From Candidatus Bathyarchaeota archaeon (GTDB lineage Archaea; Thermoproteota; Bathyarchaeia; TCS64): DNA of 64,000 nt. Location: assembly GCA_026014815.1 (NCBI GenBank), contig JAOZHP010000048.1, positions 1-64,000 of the forward strand, read 5' to 3'. The position numbers were made by a program, and so were the translations under genes. Shown in pieces: positions 45,109 through 54,292 of this stretch (position 1 is its first letter; the number at the start of each line of letters is the position of its first letter). The notes under the pieces are model-generated. The model was not told the origin of the DNA. It saw nothing but the letters and a program-made list of their open reading frames with translations, and searched no databases.

Positions 45109-47051
45109 CTCAGCAAACAGCGAATAATCTCGATACTTTCAGACTTTCATCCATTATTTCATCAAGAAAGAAGGGTCATGGGCTAACCGTTTTCAGCGAA
45201 GATGAGATTGGTGAATTAGAAAAAAGAGTCTTTCTAAAAAGAGGAAAACCTTACATCAAATGCTTTGTGTCTCATGTAGACAGACAACTAAAACCCGAAG
45301 AGATAGTAAGACAACTTTTTGCGATGAGACTAGTTTATCACTACGGCTATCCACCAGAAAGACTCGCTGTAGAAAAAAGCGTGTATTTTGGAGCTGGTAT
45401 TCATGAAAAAAAGGCAGACATCGTCGTTTTCCACAAAGATTTGGAACACCCATACATTATTGTTGAAGTAAAAAAACCAACAAGAAAAGATGGGATACAA
45501 CAGCTCAAGTCGTATTGCAATGCAGAAGGTTCTCCAATCGGCATATGGACCAATGGAGAAGGAGTTATAGTGCTTCATAGAGAGGAACCAAATATCTTCT
45601 CAAACCTTTCCAGTATACCAACGGTCAATCAAGCGCTCATAGATGTTATCAAAGAACCTTGGACAATAGACAAACTTGCCAAAGAAAATAAGCTTGCCAA
45701 GGAAAGACTCTCCTTGAAAAGCGTTATACTTGATCTGGAAGACCTCGTGTTAGCAAATGCTGGAGTTGATGCCTTTGATGAAGTTTTCAAGTTGATTTAT
45801 GCAAAGCTGTATGATGAGTGGGCAGCAACAAACCAAAAAGACCGAAAGAGACGAATCCACTTCAGGATCTACGGTGAATCCCCGTCTGAACTATACGAGA
45901 AGATCAATAACTTGTTCGTACGAGCTACAAAGAAATGGAGAGATGTTTTTCCTCCAATGACAAGAATAGAACTACAACCATCACATCTGTACACATGTGT
46001 ATCGTTTCTTCAAGATATTAAATTCTTCAATGCTAATCTTCAAGTTATTGACGAAGCCTTTGAGTACCTAATAACTCAAGTTGCAAAAGGATCGAAAGGT
46101 CAGTTTTTCACTCCGAGATATGTAATCGATATGTGCGTTAAAATGTTAAATCCTAACGAATCTGAATACGTGATCGATCCTGCAGCTGGTTCTTGCGGAT
46201 TTACCGTTCACACCTTCTTCCATTTGTGGGGAAAGGAATCGATAAGTTCTCCCACGAAAGAAGAAGCGGAATATGCTGGAACTATGATTTATGGTATAGA
46301 CTTTGATGGTCGTGCTGTAAAGATAGCAAAAGCTATGAATCTAATAGCTGGAGACGGGAAATCAAACGTTTATAAGCTGAATAGTTTAGACCCTAAATCT
46401 TGGAGTGAGGACGGGAAAGCAGCTTTCCGTAAATTTCTTACGAGATTTCAAGAAATTGATCAGGACATAGATAACCAAAAAAACTTCAAGTATTTCGATT
46501 TTGACGTTTTAATGACAAATCCACCTTTTGCAGGTAAAATAAGGGATCAGATGATTCTAAGGAACTACCAACTCGCTACAAAAGAAAATGGAAGAAGGGC
46601 ATTTACCATGAGCAGAGACGTTCTCTTTCTCGAAAGATGTCTTAATTTTCTTAAGTTGGGGGGAAGAATGGCCATTATTTTACCTCAAGGAAGATTCAAC
46701 AACATCAATGATGAATATATCAGAAAATACATAATGGAGAAAGCAAGAATACTAGCTGTAGTAAGCCTCCATTCAAACACCTTCAAACCGCACACAGGAA
46801 CGAAAACATCCGTTCTTTTCCTGCAAAAATGGGATGAGAAGTTATGTCCAAAGAAAGAGGATTACCCAATTTTCTTCGCTGTTTCAGAAAGAGGTGGTAA
46901 AGATAATTCGGGAAACTATGTTGTCAAGAGTGATAATGATGGAAGACCTATTGTTGATGAACATGGGCATCTTGGAATAGATCATGATCTATTTGAGATT
47001 GCAGATGCTTTTGAAAAGTTCGTAAAAAAAGAAAGAATGAGTTTCAGATAG
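45105..47051 (+). CDS. BcgI-like fused restriction nuclease and adenine methylase
   Basis: 648 residues from ATG 45105. The N-terminal part (about 30-170) is an HsdR_N-type PD-(D/E)XK nuclease with KADIVVFHKDLEHPYIIVEV KK, giving the Asp and the Glu-x-Lys. A helical linker follows, then an N6-adenine methylase with FTPRYVIDMCVKML, VIDPAAGSCGF (SAM) and the catalytic TNPPFAGK. No helicase domain is present. This layout, with a separate specificity subunit next door, matches type IIB (BcgI) enzymes better than type I. Confidence 0.82.
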   Translation: MTQQTANNLDTFRLSSIISSRKKGHGLTVFSEDEIGELEKRVFLKRGKPYIKCFVSHVDRQLKPEEIVRQLFAMRLVYHYGYPPERLAVEKSVYFGAGIHEKKADIVVFHKDLEHPYIIVEVKKPTRKDGIQQLKSYCNAEGSPIGIWTNGEGVIVLHREEPNIFSNLSSIPTVNQALIDVIKEPWTIDKLAKENKLAKERLSLKSVILDLEDLVLANAGVDAFDEVFKLIYAKLYDEWAATNQKDRKRRIHFRIYGESPSELYEKINNLFVRATKKWRDVFPPMTRIELQPSHLYTCVSFLQDIKFFNANLQVIDEAFEYLITQVAKGSKGQFFTPRYVIDMCVKMLNPNESEYVIDPAAGSCGFTVHTFFHLWGKESISSPTKEEAEYAGTMIYGIDFDGRAVKIAKAMNLIAGDGKSNVYKLNSLDPKSWSEDGKAAFRKFLTRFQEIDQDIDNQKNFKYFDFDVLMTNPPFAGKIRDQMILRNYQLATKENGRRAFTMSRDVLFLERCLNFLKLGGRMAIILPQGRFNNINDEYIRKYIMEKARILAVVSLHSNTFKPHTGTKTSVLFLQKWDEKLCPKKEDYPIFFAVSERGGKDNSGNYVVKSDNDGRPIVDEHGHLGIDHDLFEIADAFEKFVKKERMSFR

Positions 47052-47053
47052 AT

Positions 47054-48442
47054 ATGGTTGAAATAATAATCGTCAGTTTCAGCGAGGCACTAGAAGAAAG
47101 TAGGCTGGATCCTGATTATTACAGAGGCATCTTGCCCAAGAACCAAAACCTACAGTATAAAAAGATTGGAGATAAAGAGGTAACCACGTTTATACAATAT
47201 GGCATTTCTCTTGGTATGAATGAGACTGGAGCTGGTTACAAGATTTACCGCATGAATGAAATTGAAGATATGTTATGTTCGGATAAAGTTTCAAAATACG
47301 TTGACATACCGCAAGCAGAGATGCAGAAATTTAGACTTAAAAACAATGATGTACTTTTCAATAGAACTAACTCATTTGCTTTTGTTGGGAGAACGGGTAT
47401 TTTTAAGGAAATTTCGAAAGAAGATTATGTTTTCGCATCGTATTTAGTGAGGCTGAGAACTAATGAAAAGTTAGTACTTCCAGAATATTTGACAGTTTTT
47501 CTTAATACGAAATTCGGGATTTCTGAAATTAAGCGAAGGGCACGTATCTCAATAAACCAATCCAACGTCAGTGCACGGGAACTAAAAAAAATCGAGATAC
47601 CGATAATTGACATGTCATTGCAAGAGCAAATAAGGGACTTACTTAATAACGCCTTTATAACTCTACAAAAGTCAAAAAACCTTTATCATGAAGCTGAAGT
47701 TTTGCTTGCAGAAGAATTACAGTTATTAGACTACCATTTTGAGAAGGTATTAACTTTTACTGCTCAATTGAGTGAGTTAACTTCAAAGCGTTTCGATGCG
47801 GAATACTACCATCCAAAATATAAAGAAACTCTAAAGAAGGTTGAGGAAGTTGCTGAAAGAAATAGTTGGGAAATCAACAATATACGGGACATAAGTGAGC
47901 CATTGAGGTATGGCACATCAGAAAAGCTCAATTATTTGAACCAAGGAATACCATTTTTACGAACAACAGACGTACAAGTCTTTGATTTTGACCCTGACTC
48001 ATTGTGTTATATCTCTGAACAAGATGCTGAGAGCCTGACATATGCGAAGATTGACGAAGGAGATTTAGTCATTTCACGGAGCGGTACATTAGGATTAACC
48101 GTACCTATAAGCAAAGAATTGTCTGGCAGCATATTTGGTTCTTATTTAATAAGGATACGACCAAAAATAGAAATAGATCATATCTACCTAGCTTTTTATC
48201 TAAATTCCTTTCTTGGAAAGATTCAAGTCGAACAAAACGCGACTGGTGCCGTTCAGACCAATCTAACTATACCAGCGATTGAAAAAATAAAAGTGCTAAT
48301 ACCTCAGAAAGAATTTCAAAAAAAGATAGTTTGTCTGTTAAATGAATCAAAAGCACTTAGACATATTGCAAAAAAAATATTGAAGGACACAAAGGTTAGA
48401 GTTGAAGAGGAAATTGAAAAATGCCAGCTCCTGGAGAAATAA
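47054..48442 (+). CDS. hsdS: HsdS-like DNA specificity subunit
   Basis: 462 residues with two target-recognition halves: the first ends at INQSNVSARELKKIEIPIID and its spacer helix (QEQIRDLLNNAFITLQKSKN), the second at TNLTIPAIEKIKVLIPQKEF and its helix. It starts two bases after the methylase gene. The two halves should read a bipartite recognition site for the fused nuclease-methylase. Confidence 0.87.
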   Translation: MVEIIIVSFSEALEESRLDPDYYRGILPKNQNLQYKKIGDKEVTTFIQYGISLGMNETGAGYKIYRMNEIEDMLCSDKVSKYVDIPQAEMQKFRLKNNDVLFNRTNSFAFVGRTGIFKEISKEDYVFASYLVRLRTNEKLVLPEYLTVFLNTKFGISEIKRRARISINQSNVSARELKKIEIPIIDMSLQEQIRDLLNNAFITLQKSKNLYHEAEVLLAEELQLLDYHFEKVLTFTAQLSELTSKRFDAEYYHPKYKETLKKVEEVAERNSWEINNIRDISEPLRYGTSEKLNYLNQGIPFLRTTDVQVFDFDPDSLCYISEQDAESLTYAKIDEGDLVISRSGTLGLTVPISKELSGSIFGSYLIRIRPKIEIDHIYLAFYLNSFLGKIQVEQNATGAVQTNLTIPAIEKIKVLIPQKEFQKKIVCLLNESKALRHIAKKILKDTKVRVEEEIEKCQLLEK

Positions 48443-49035
48443 CAGCTGCATTGGAATCTATCCTCGGCATTTTCTTATCAGACATCCGTCATAGGGAGCG
48501 AGCGGTCTTCATACTCTGTGACAATTTAGTTGAAATGTCATGTAAAACCAAAGCGAGACAACGTGATCACACGTTTAACGTATCTTGCAACTTTCACGAC
48601 GCTTGGAACGCTCCAGGTGTGGAACTAGCTCCGAATGGACTTGGTAGCAGAGTTCAAGGCAGGAGAAATACACGGAATAATATGCAACATGGCGATGCAG
48701 CTGCCACCGTTGAGACTCAACATTGTGCTGAGGCAACATTAGATGCAGTAAGGGTAATCAACAAATGTTGGGCTAACACTTCTAATCGTCACTTTGACGC
48801 ATGGGTTAAATGTGCTTTACGTATAGTTCGGTTATATTCGAGTCGTGGAGACCGACTAAAACGACAATTTTTTGAAGATGCAATGCTCAACACAAGCTGG
48901 AGGGGAGGAAGTCGTTCAAGTGTACGAGTAAACGAGAGCAGAATAGAGCCTGGTCGGCGGATATTTTGGTGGTTCACTCTTATAAGACACACACAACTTG
49001 TTGAAAGCTGTCTAAACAATCAAGGAATCCCTTAA
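48421..49035 (+). CDS. HEPN-like protein attached to the restriction system
   Basis: 204 residues, mainly helical. It contains RRNTRNNMQH, a match to the RX4-6H motif (R85, H90) that forms the RNase site in HEPN domains. It overlaps the specificity gene by 22 bases, so it is a member of the operon. I infer an RNA-cleaving accessory or abortive-infection component. The similarity beyond the motif is not recognised. Confidence 0.55.
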   Translation: MPAPGEITAALESILGIFLSDIRHRERAVFILCDNLVEMSCKTKARQRDHTFNVSCNFHDAWNAPGVELAPNGLGSRVQGRRNTRNNMQHGDAAATVETQHCAEATLDAVRVINKCWANTSNRHFDAWVKCALRIVRLYSSRGDRLKRQFFEDAMLNTSWRGGSRSSVRVNESRIEPGRRIFWWFTLIRHTQLVESCLNNQGIP

Positions 49036-49139
49036 CACCCATTCTATCCTAGATAAGTTAAGTAAACATCTTAGCAACAGATTTTTTTACAGCAGTCGTA
49101 AGCGCTCTCTCTGCGATATAAAACATACACTCGATTTTA

Positions 49140-49835
49140 TCAAGATTTATCCTTTCTCGCTTCTTTAGTGCATTCGTCTTGATATAAGCAGTAACCTTGA
49201 CACTTCCAGCATGGTTCTCTCACTGGGGGTATGTCTACAATTAATGCTCCGAATAGTGCATGTGCCCTTTTTAAGAGTTTTTTATGGGTTCTTTTATCTC
49301 GTTTTATCTTGAATTTTTTATCGATTGTATTGTATCCGTTGATGAATGTCTGTTTGTTGATATAGTCGATGTACCCGACTTCGATGCCTAGTGTGTTGAG
49401 GTAGAATTGTAGTTGATTCACGTGTTCTGGTTTGGGTTCTTCTAGGAATGAGCCAAAGCATTTGATTGTCTTGATCTCGTGGACTTCAAGTTGCCCATAG
49501 TCTCGCTGGAGTACTACGTCTGCTCTTCCATAGATTCGGTAGAAAGAGTTGATGTGTCTGCATGGCATGTTTTCTCGTATTATTTCGATGTCTTTTCTGC
49601 GTTCAAGTAGGTCTATCCACCATGATTCGAGGACACGTCCTGCGTTGAAGACTCGGAGGGATTCCGTTGATGGCTTTTTCCCGTATTTACGGTCGTAGAA
49701 GGCGGATCGTAGGCATGGTCCTGTGATTTCGGTTGTCCATAATAGGTTGTTTTTGTTGTTGAATTTTCTTTGAGTTCTTTCTAGGTCTTCGTCTACCCAC
49801 GACTCTTTGATGACGTTTGTTTCTGTCATTTTCAT
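49140..49835 (-). CDS. Cas4-like PD-(D/E)XK nuclease with Fe-S cluster
   Basis: 231 residues. One Cys lies in ITGPCLRSAFYDRKYG, the nuclease motif is in RIYGRADVVLQR and LEVHEIKTIK (Asp, Glu-x-Lys), QLQFYLNTLG supplies the conserved Gln-Tyr, and the C-terminal CWKCQGYCLYQDEC supplies further cluster Cys. Solo Cas4 proteins like this are common in archaeal viruses and plasmids. A transposase lies five bases upstream and may have separated it from its promoter. Confidence 0.82.
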   Translation of the reverse strand: MKMTETNVIKESWVDEDLERTQRKFNNKNNLLWTTEITGPCLRSAFYDRKYGKKPSTESLRVFNAGRVLESWWIDLLERRKDIEIIRENMPCRHINSFYRIYGRADVVLQRDYGQLEVHEIKTIKCFGSFLEEPKPEHVNQLQFYLNTLGIEVGYIDYINKQTFINGYNTIDKKFKIKRDKRTHKKLLKRAHALFGALIVDIPPVREPCWKCQGYCLYQDECTKEARKDKS

Positions 49836-49839
49836 CGCA

Positions 49840-50688
49840 TCAGTATCTGAATGAGTTGATGCTGGTGGCTAGGTCTGGGTTTGTTTTCTGTGCTATGAGG
49901 GCTACAGAAATCATAGTGATTAGTGAGATGGCTACGTGTGCTGTTACTTTGTCAATTCCACGTACTTTGACGGCTTTCAGGTCAAGGTCTTCTTTGAGTC
50001 TGGCGAATATTCTTTCTACACTGCCTCTTTTCCTGTAGAGATGTTTCCATTCTTTTGTGTTTCTTTTGATTGGAAGTTTTTTCTCCCATGATCTTGTTGT
50101 TTTTCTGCTGTTACGTTTATTATAGGCGATAATTGGGATAATGTTGTACTTGAGGTAAGATAGGATTATATTGGTTTTTGTATCGTATCCTGCATCTGCT
50201 AATGATATTTCTGGTACAATGCCTCTACGCATCATTTCTTCAAATAATGGAATGTATTCTACACTATCGTAGACATTAGCAGGTGTTACCTTGAACGCTA
50301 GTGGTATCTCTGAGTCTGCATCGCATATTAGGTGTACTTTGTATCCGAAGACGAAAGTCATCTTAGTTGCACTGTAGCCCCATCGTGCGTCGAGATCAGA
50401 GTTCTCCTTGTACTTGTAGTCTCTTGAGTAGGCTTGGAATAGGCTAGCGTCTATGGCTACTATCTTGCCTAGCTCCCTTTTCTCTGTTAGTTGTTTGACC
50501 AGCTCATAAAAGATTTCCACGAAGATGTCTGTTCCAATTCTTTTCATAAACTTGGAGAAGGTGGTGTGATCTGGGGGAGATGTGAATCCGCATAGCTTCA
50601 AGAGTTTTTGGTTTGACTCTAGTAGCTTTGCTAGTTTTCTCCTGGATCCTATTTTCCACATTTCTTTGAGGATGAGGGCTTTGACCAT
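49840..50688 (-). mobile_element. IS5-like transposase (DDE)
   Basis: 282 residues of a DDE transposase: first Asp in KIVAIDASLFQA, second in EISLADAGYDTKTN, final Glu in RKRGSVERIFARLKEDLDL. The frame extends upstream to about 50790 with clear transposase sequence (NRFLDNSKKKYALNGWTRTL) but without an ATG, GTG or TTG, so the 5' end is probably truncated or uses another start. No obvious terminal inverted repeats were found, so the element may be inactive. Confidence 0.85.
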
Positions 50689-50812
50689 TGCTTTCCAATC
50701 TAATGTCCTTGTCCACCCGTTGAGGGCGTATTTTTTCTTACTGTTGTCCAGAAACCTGTTAGGTCTAGGCTTTCTCGAGGTAGACTATACGTCGCGTGCG
50801 CGGTGACGGTGG

Positions 50813-50965
50813 ATGCTTTGGATCCTTCTCGGTCTCTTGTTTGCCTTCGTATTGTTCATAGCTAGTCAGGAGGATCTTCCCGACGAGGAGGAGGAGGACG
50901 AGCTCCTCGAGTGCGAGATAATCCTCTACGAGGAGGAGGACCTGATAGATGACGAGTACGAATAA
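50813..50965 (+). CDS. Small membrane protein with acidic tail
   Basis: 50 residues: MLWILLGLLFAFVLFIAS is one membrane helix, then a highly acidic tail (DLPDEEEEDELLE, then YEEEDLIDDEYE). GGTGACGGTGG precedes the ATG. Its DNA has many GAGGAGGAG runs. Function unknown; it may recruit a basic partner to the membrane. Confidence 0.5.
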   Translation: MLWILLGLLFAFVLFIASQEDLPDEEEEDELLECEIILYEEEDLIDDEYE

Positions 50966-51129
50966 GTGTAGAAAGAACGCGTGCACGTTTTGTGCCATCG
51001 CGTAGGCTAATCGGAGAAATTAGGCGAGAAAGGTTTTATTATTTGTTGAATTAAGTGTTTATTTGGTTTCATACCTGTTTGAGGAAAAGGAAGAAAAGCC
51101 CTTAGAGGAAGTGGAGAGTTAAGTAAAAT

Positions 51130-52164
51130 ATGTCTTTCATTGATAATCTTCTTGAAACACAACACGATAGCGAAAACCCCAGGCTCTTTGAGAAGGCCGT
51201 GACAGAGGCCTTCCGGCAGCTTGTTGAACAAGCAGTTCATAAGGGAGGATCTAATGAACCCGATGTTTTACTAGATATCTCCGAATACAAGATAGTAATC
51301 GACACGAAGACCACGAAGGAGAAAGTTATCAGTGAAGGCTACATCAACTTTGACGCCCTAGAGAGGTATAAGGAAGACTACGAAGCTGACCTAGTCGCCG
51401 TTGTCGCTGTCGGCTTCTCGAGGGGAAACGTAAGGGATACAGCTGAAAAGAGAGGTGTTGTTCTAATCGAGACCGAGGCCATCTGTAAGACCCTTGAGAA
51501 CCATATATTCTATCCCTACAAACCACAACATATTTACGAAATGATGTTTGGAAGAGGTAGAACCGTAATAACACCAGAAGATATAGAACCATCCACAAAG
51601 AACTTGAAAGGGGAGATAAAAATAATCGAACAGGTCCTATCCGGATTAAAACGCCTACACCGTGCCAACATCGATTCTCTCCACTTGATATGCCGTTATG
51701 TAGGTTTAAATGTCGAAAAAGAGGAAATAGAAAAAGCTCTAATCTTCTTATCTTCACCGCCACTTGACATAGTTAAAAAAGAAGAAGAAACATACTCCCT
51801 CACCATCGATTTTGACGAGATATTAAAAAGACTTGCATTGCTCCACGAGGCACTACCCACTCTTAAGCCCATCAGTAAAAGCGAAAAACTAGGACCAAAT
51901 GTTTACCGTAAAAAACTAACATTCTCCGATGTTAAGCATAAATTTATTAACGTTAGCACACGTGTGCGTTCTCTCTTCCCTGAGCCGGATGTTGATTTCA
52001 CCATAGAGAGCAACGGTAAAACATATACCGTTTCATTCGATAAATACGACAGAATATTTTCGGGTATGTCTAAATGGTACAACGACCATCCAACTGTTAA
52101 AGAGGGAGATACAATCTTACTGGAACGTCTCCGAGAGAACGTTTATCGATTAACCTTAGAATAA
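51130..52164 (+). CDS. Restriction-endonuclease-like protein
   Basis: 344 residues. The N-terminal nuclease domain has the PD-(D/E)XK pattern EPDVLLDISEYKIVIDTKTT (Asp, Asp-x-Lys) and the following helix-strand order (ALERYKEDYEADLVAVVAVG). The C-terminal half (about 150-344) is helical and then beta-rich. A frameshifted copy of its start lies at 3466-3675. It is first in a plus-strand run of nuclease genes. Confidence 0.75.
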   Translation: MSFIDNLLETQHDSENPRLFEKAVTEAFRQLVEQAVHKGGSNEPDVLLDISEYKIVIDTKTTKEKVISEGYINFDALERYKEDYEADLVAVVAVGFSRGNVRDTAEKRGVVLIETEAICKTLENHIFYPYKPQHIYEMMFGRGRTVITPEDIEPSTKNLKGEIKIIEQVLSGLKRLHRANIDSLHLICRYVGLNVEKEEIEKALIFLSSPPLDIVKKEEETYSLTIDFDEILKRLALLHEALPTLKPISKSEKLGPNVYRKKLTFSDVKHKFINVSTRVRSLFPEPDVDFTIESNGKTYTVSFDKYDRIFSGMSKWYNDHPTVKEGDTILLERLRENVYRLTLE

Positions 52165-52183
52165 CGCCTATGAGATGTTATTT

Positions 52184-53647
52184 ATGAAACTTTCATTCTA
52201 CGGTGGCGTAAACGAGATCGGCGGCAACAAGATCCTCCTAGAAGACGACGATACGAGGGTCTTCCTTGACTTTGGGATGAGTTTCAGCCAGTCAGGGAAG
52301 TTCTTCTCGGAGTTCCTGCAGCCCCGGAAGTGCAACTGTATCCTCGATTTCCAGGTCACAGGCCTTCTCCCAAAACTAGAAGGAGTATACCGTCAGGACT
52401 ACCTTGAATACCTTGGCTACCCGGAGGAGGAGAGAGGCATCAACGCTGTGCTTATCAGCCACGCCCACATGGACCACTCCGCCTACATTCATCACCTGAG
52501 AAAGGACATCCCCATTCACATTAGCCATGCTTCTCATGCAATCATGAAAACGCTGGAAGATACAGGATCCGGAACATTCAAGGACCTCCTCCACCACACG
52601 GCAACCTTCAGGATACGCCCTAAGAAAAGTGGGGCAGGATACACCAAGATAAAAGGAGAAGACGCGAAAACCAGACGTCCGTTAAAGGTCTTCAAGTACG
52701 GAAGGAAGTACTCGATAGGCTCACTCGAGGTTGTCCCCTACGAGGTGGACCACAGTCTCCCCGGGGCAACCGCTTACCTCATCCACACCTCCGAGGGCGC
52801 CATCCTGTACACGGGTGACTTCCGGTTCCACGGCTACAAGACCGAGGCAACCGAACGAATGGTTGAAGCCGCGATTGAAGAGGACATAGCTGTGTTAATC
52901 ATAGAGGGGACGAGAGTGGATGAAAAAGCCGGGAACACCGAGGAAGACGTGCTCGAAACTGCTGGCAAATTCATTTCAACGGTATCTGGCTTGGTAGCAG
53001 TTAATTTTCCAGCCCGAGACTTGGCCCGACTCAAGACGTTCCACAGGATAGCCCAGAAAACCGGCAGGAAGCTCGTTCTGAGCTTCAAACACGCCTACCT
53101 GCTGGAACAGTTCTCCGCCCTCGGAGACAACATGTATCCTTCAATCGACGATCCTCACCTTTGCTTCTACGAGGACAGGAAGGGTTGGGGCCTAGCAGGG
53201 AGGGACGATTACCCCCAGAACATCGTCGAACAGGACTACTACACTTGGGAGAGAAAATACCTCTACCGGGACAACACCATAAACTTCAGAGAAGTAAGAG
53301 AGAACCAGGAACAATACCTATTCTACTGCAACTATTTCCAGCTCAACGAATTAATAGACATCATGCCAAAGCCTGGAAGCCACTACGTCAGGTCGGTGTG
53401 CGAGCCATTCAATGAGGAGATGCTGTTCGATGATAGGCGCGTGAGGAACTGGCTTGAACTATTTGGTCTAGGCGAAGCATATCAAATTCACGCCTCGGGT
53501 CACGCGAACTATCCTGAGCTAAGGAAAATGGTTGAAGACATAAAGCCAAAGAAGTTGATTCCAGTTCACACGGAGCATCCTGAGCTCTTCAAGCAAATAC
53601 ATGACAACGTTGAATGTCCAAAGTTGAACACAAAGGGGACGGATTAA
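52184..53647 (+). CDS. RNase J-like metallo-beta-lactamase nuclease
   Basis: About 487 residues from ATG 52184. The metal ligands are in SHAHMDHSAYIHHL, VDHSLPGAT and YTGDFRFHG, and the beta-CASP part follows (EGTRVDEKAGN to HASGHANYPELRKMVEDIKP). The opening FYGGVNEIGGNKILL is the RNase J/CPSF-type start. It differs from the chromosomal archaeal RNase J by its short C-terminus. It may process RNA or DNA of the element. Confidence 0.85.
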   Translation: MKLSFYGGVNEIGGNKILLEDDDTRVFLDFGMSFSQSGKFFSEFLQPRKCNCILDFQVTGLLPKLEGVYRQDYLEYLGYPEEERGINAVLISHAHMDHSAYIHHLRKDIPIHISHASHAIMKTLEDTGSGTFKDLLHHTATFRIRPKKSGAGYTKIKGEDAKTRRPLKVFKYGRKYSIGSLEVVPYEVDHSLPGATAYLIHTSEGAILYTGDFRFHGYKTEATERMVEAAIEEDIAVLIIEGTRVDEKAGNTEEDVLETAGKFISTVSGLVAVNFPARDLARLKTFHRIAQKTGRKLVLSFKHAYLLEQFSALGDNMYPSIDDPHLCFYEDRKGWGLAGRDDYPQNIVEQDYYTWERKYLYRDNTINFREVRENQEQYLFYCNYFQLNELIDIMPKPGSHYVRSVCEPFNEEMLFDDRRVRNWLELFGLGEAYQIHASGHANYPELRKMVEDIKPKKLIPVHTEHPELFKQIHDNVECPKLNTKGTD

Positions 53648-53649
53648 GT

Positions 53650-54267
53650 TTGAGTACCGTTAAGGATAGAATATTCAATTTTTTAAGGGAGAGACCGGGT
53701 AAACGGTTCAGCGATAGTGAAATCCGAAAGACTCTTGGAATAAAGCGTCACCAGCAAGTTAATACGGGATGTAGACAGCTCGCAGGAGAAGGTAAAATCA
53801 TAAGACGAAAAATCGGTGGCGGATTGATGAACTACTATCAAGAGGGATTAGAGCCCCCGATAGAGCCACCTATTGACCCCCCCGGTGAGATATCGATTAG
53901 CCTCGAGAGGGATCTTGAGGCTTTCATATTTGAGAACATCGAATCCGTAGAAGAGGGCTTAAAGCCTTACAGGGGAGAGTCGGGGAGACAGTATACAGTA
54001 GATTCGGGTAGAATCGACATCCTGACAACGGATAACGAGGACAACTTCGTCGTTATAGAACTCAAAGCCGACACGGGAGGAGACGCAGTGCTAACCCAAA
54101 CCCTCGCTTACATGGTTGACATCGAAAAAATAGCTGAACAGAGGAAGGTTAGGGGAATCATAATCGCGCGTGATTTCTCTAGTAAACTGGTTTCAGCCGT
54201 ATCACGGGTACAAGACATTAAGCTGATGAAGTATAAAGTAAAATTCGATTTTGAAAAGTTGACCTAG
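53650..54267 (+). CDS. NucS/EndoMS-like nuclease with N-terminal winged helix
   Basis: About 205 residues. TTG 53650 is taken as start, with GGGGACGG upstream; an ATG at 53614 in the same frame overlaps the preceding gene. An N-terminal winged helix (DRIFNFLRERPGKRFSDSEI) and a proline-rich linker lead to the DUF91 nuclease domain: SGRIDILTTDNEDNFVVIEL KA, then a QTLAYMVDIE helix. This is the catalytic part of NucS, which cuts mismatched or branched DNA and is known to work with PCNA. A pcn gene follows convergently. Confidence 0.78.
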   Translation: MSTVKDRIFNFLRERPGKRFSDSEIRKTLGIKRHQQVNTGCRQLAGEGKIIRRKIGGGLMNYYQEGLEPPIEPPIDPPGEISISLERDLEAFIFENIESVEEGLKPYRGESGRQYTVDSGRIDILTTDNEDNFVVIELKADTGGDAVLTQTLAYMVDIEKIAEQRKVRGIIIARDFSSKLVSAVSRVQDIKLMKYKVKFDFEKLT

Positions 54268-54292
54268 TTCTTTTCATATTCGTGCCCACGCA

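Noticed and set aside
49140..49835. Cas4 as part of a CRISPR-Cas locus
   Set aside because: No cas1, cas2 or repeat array is nearby; solo Cas4-like nucleases are common in archaeal mobile elements.
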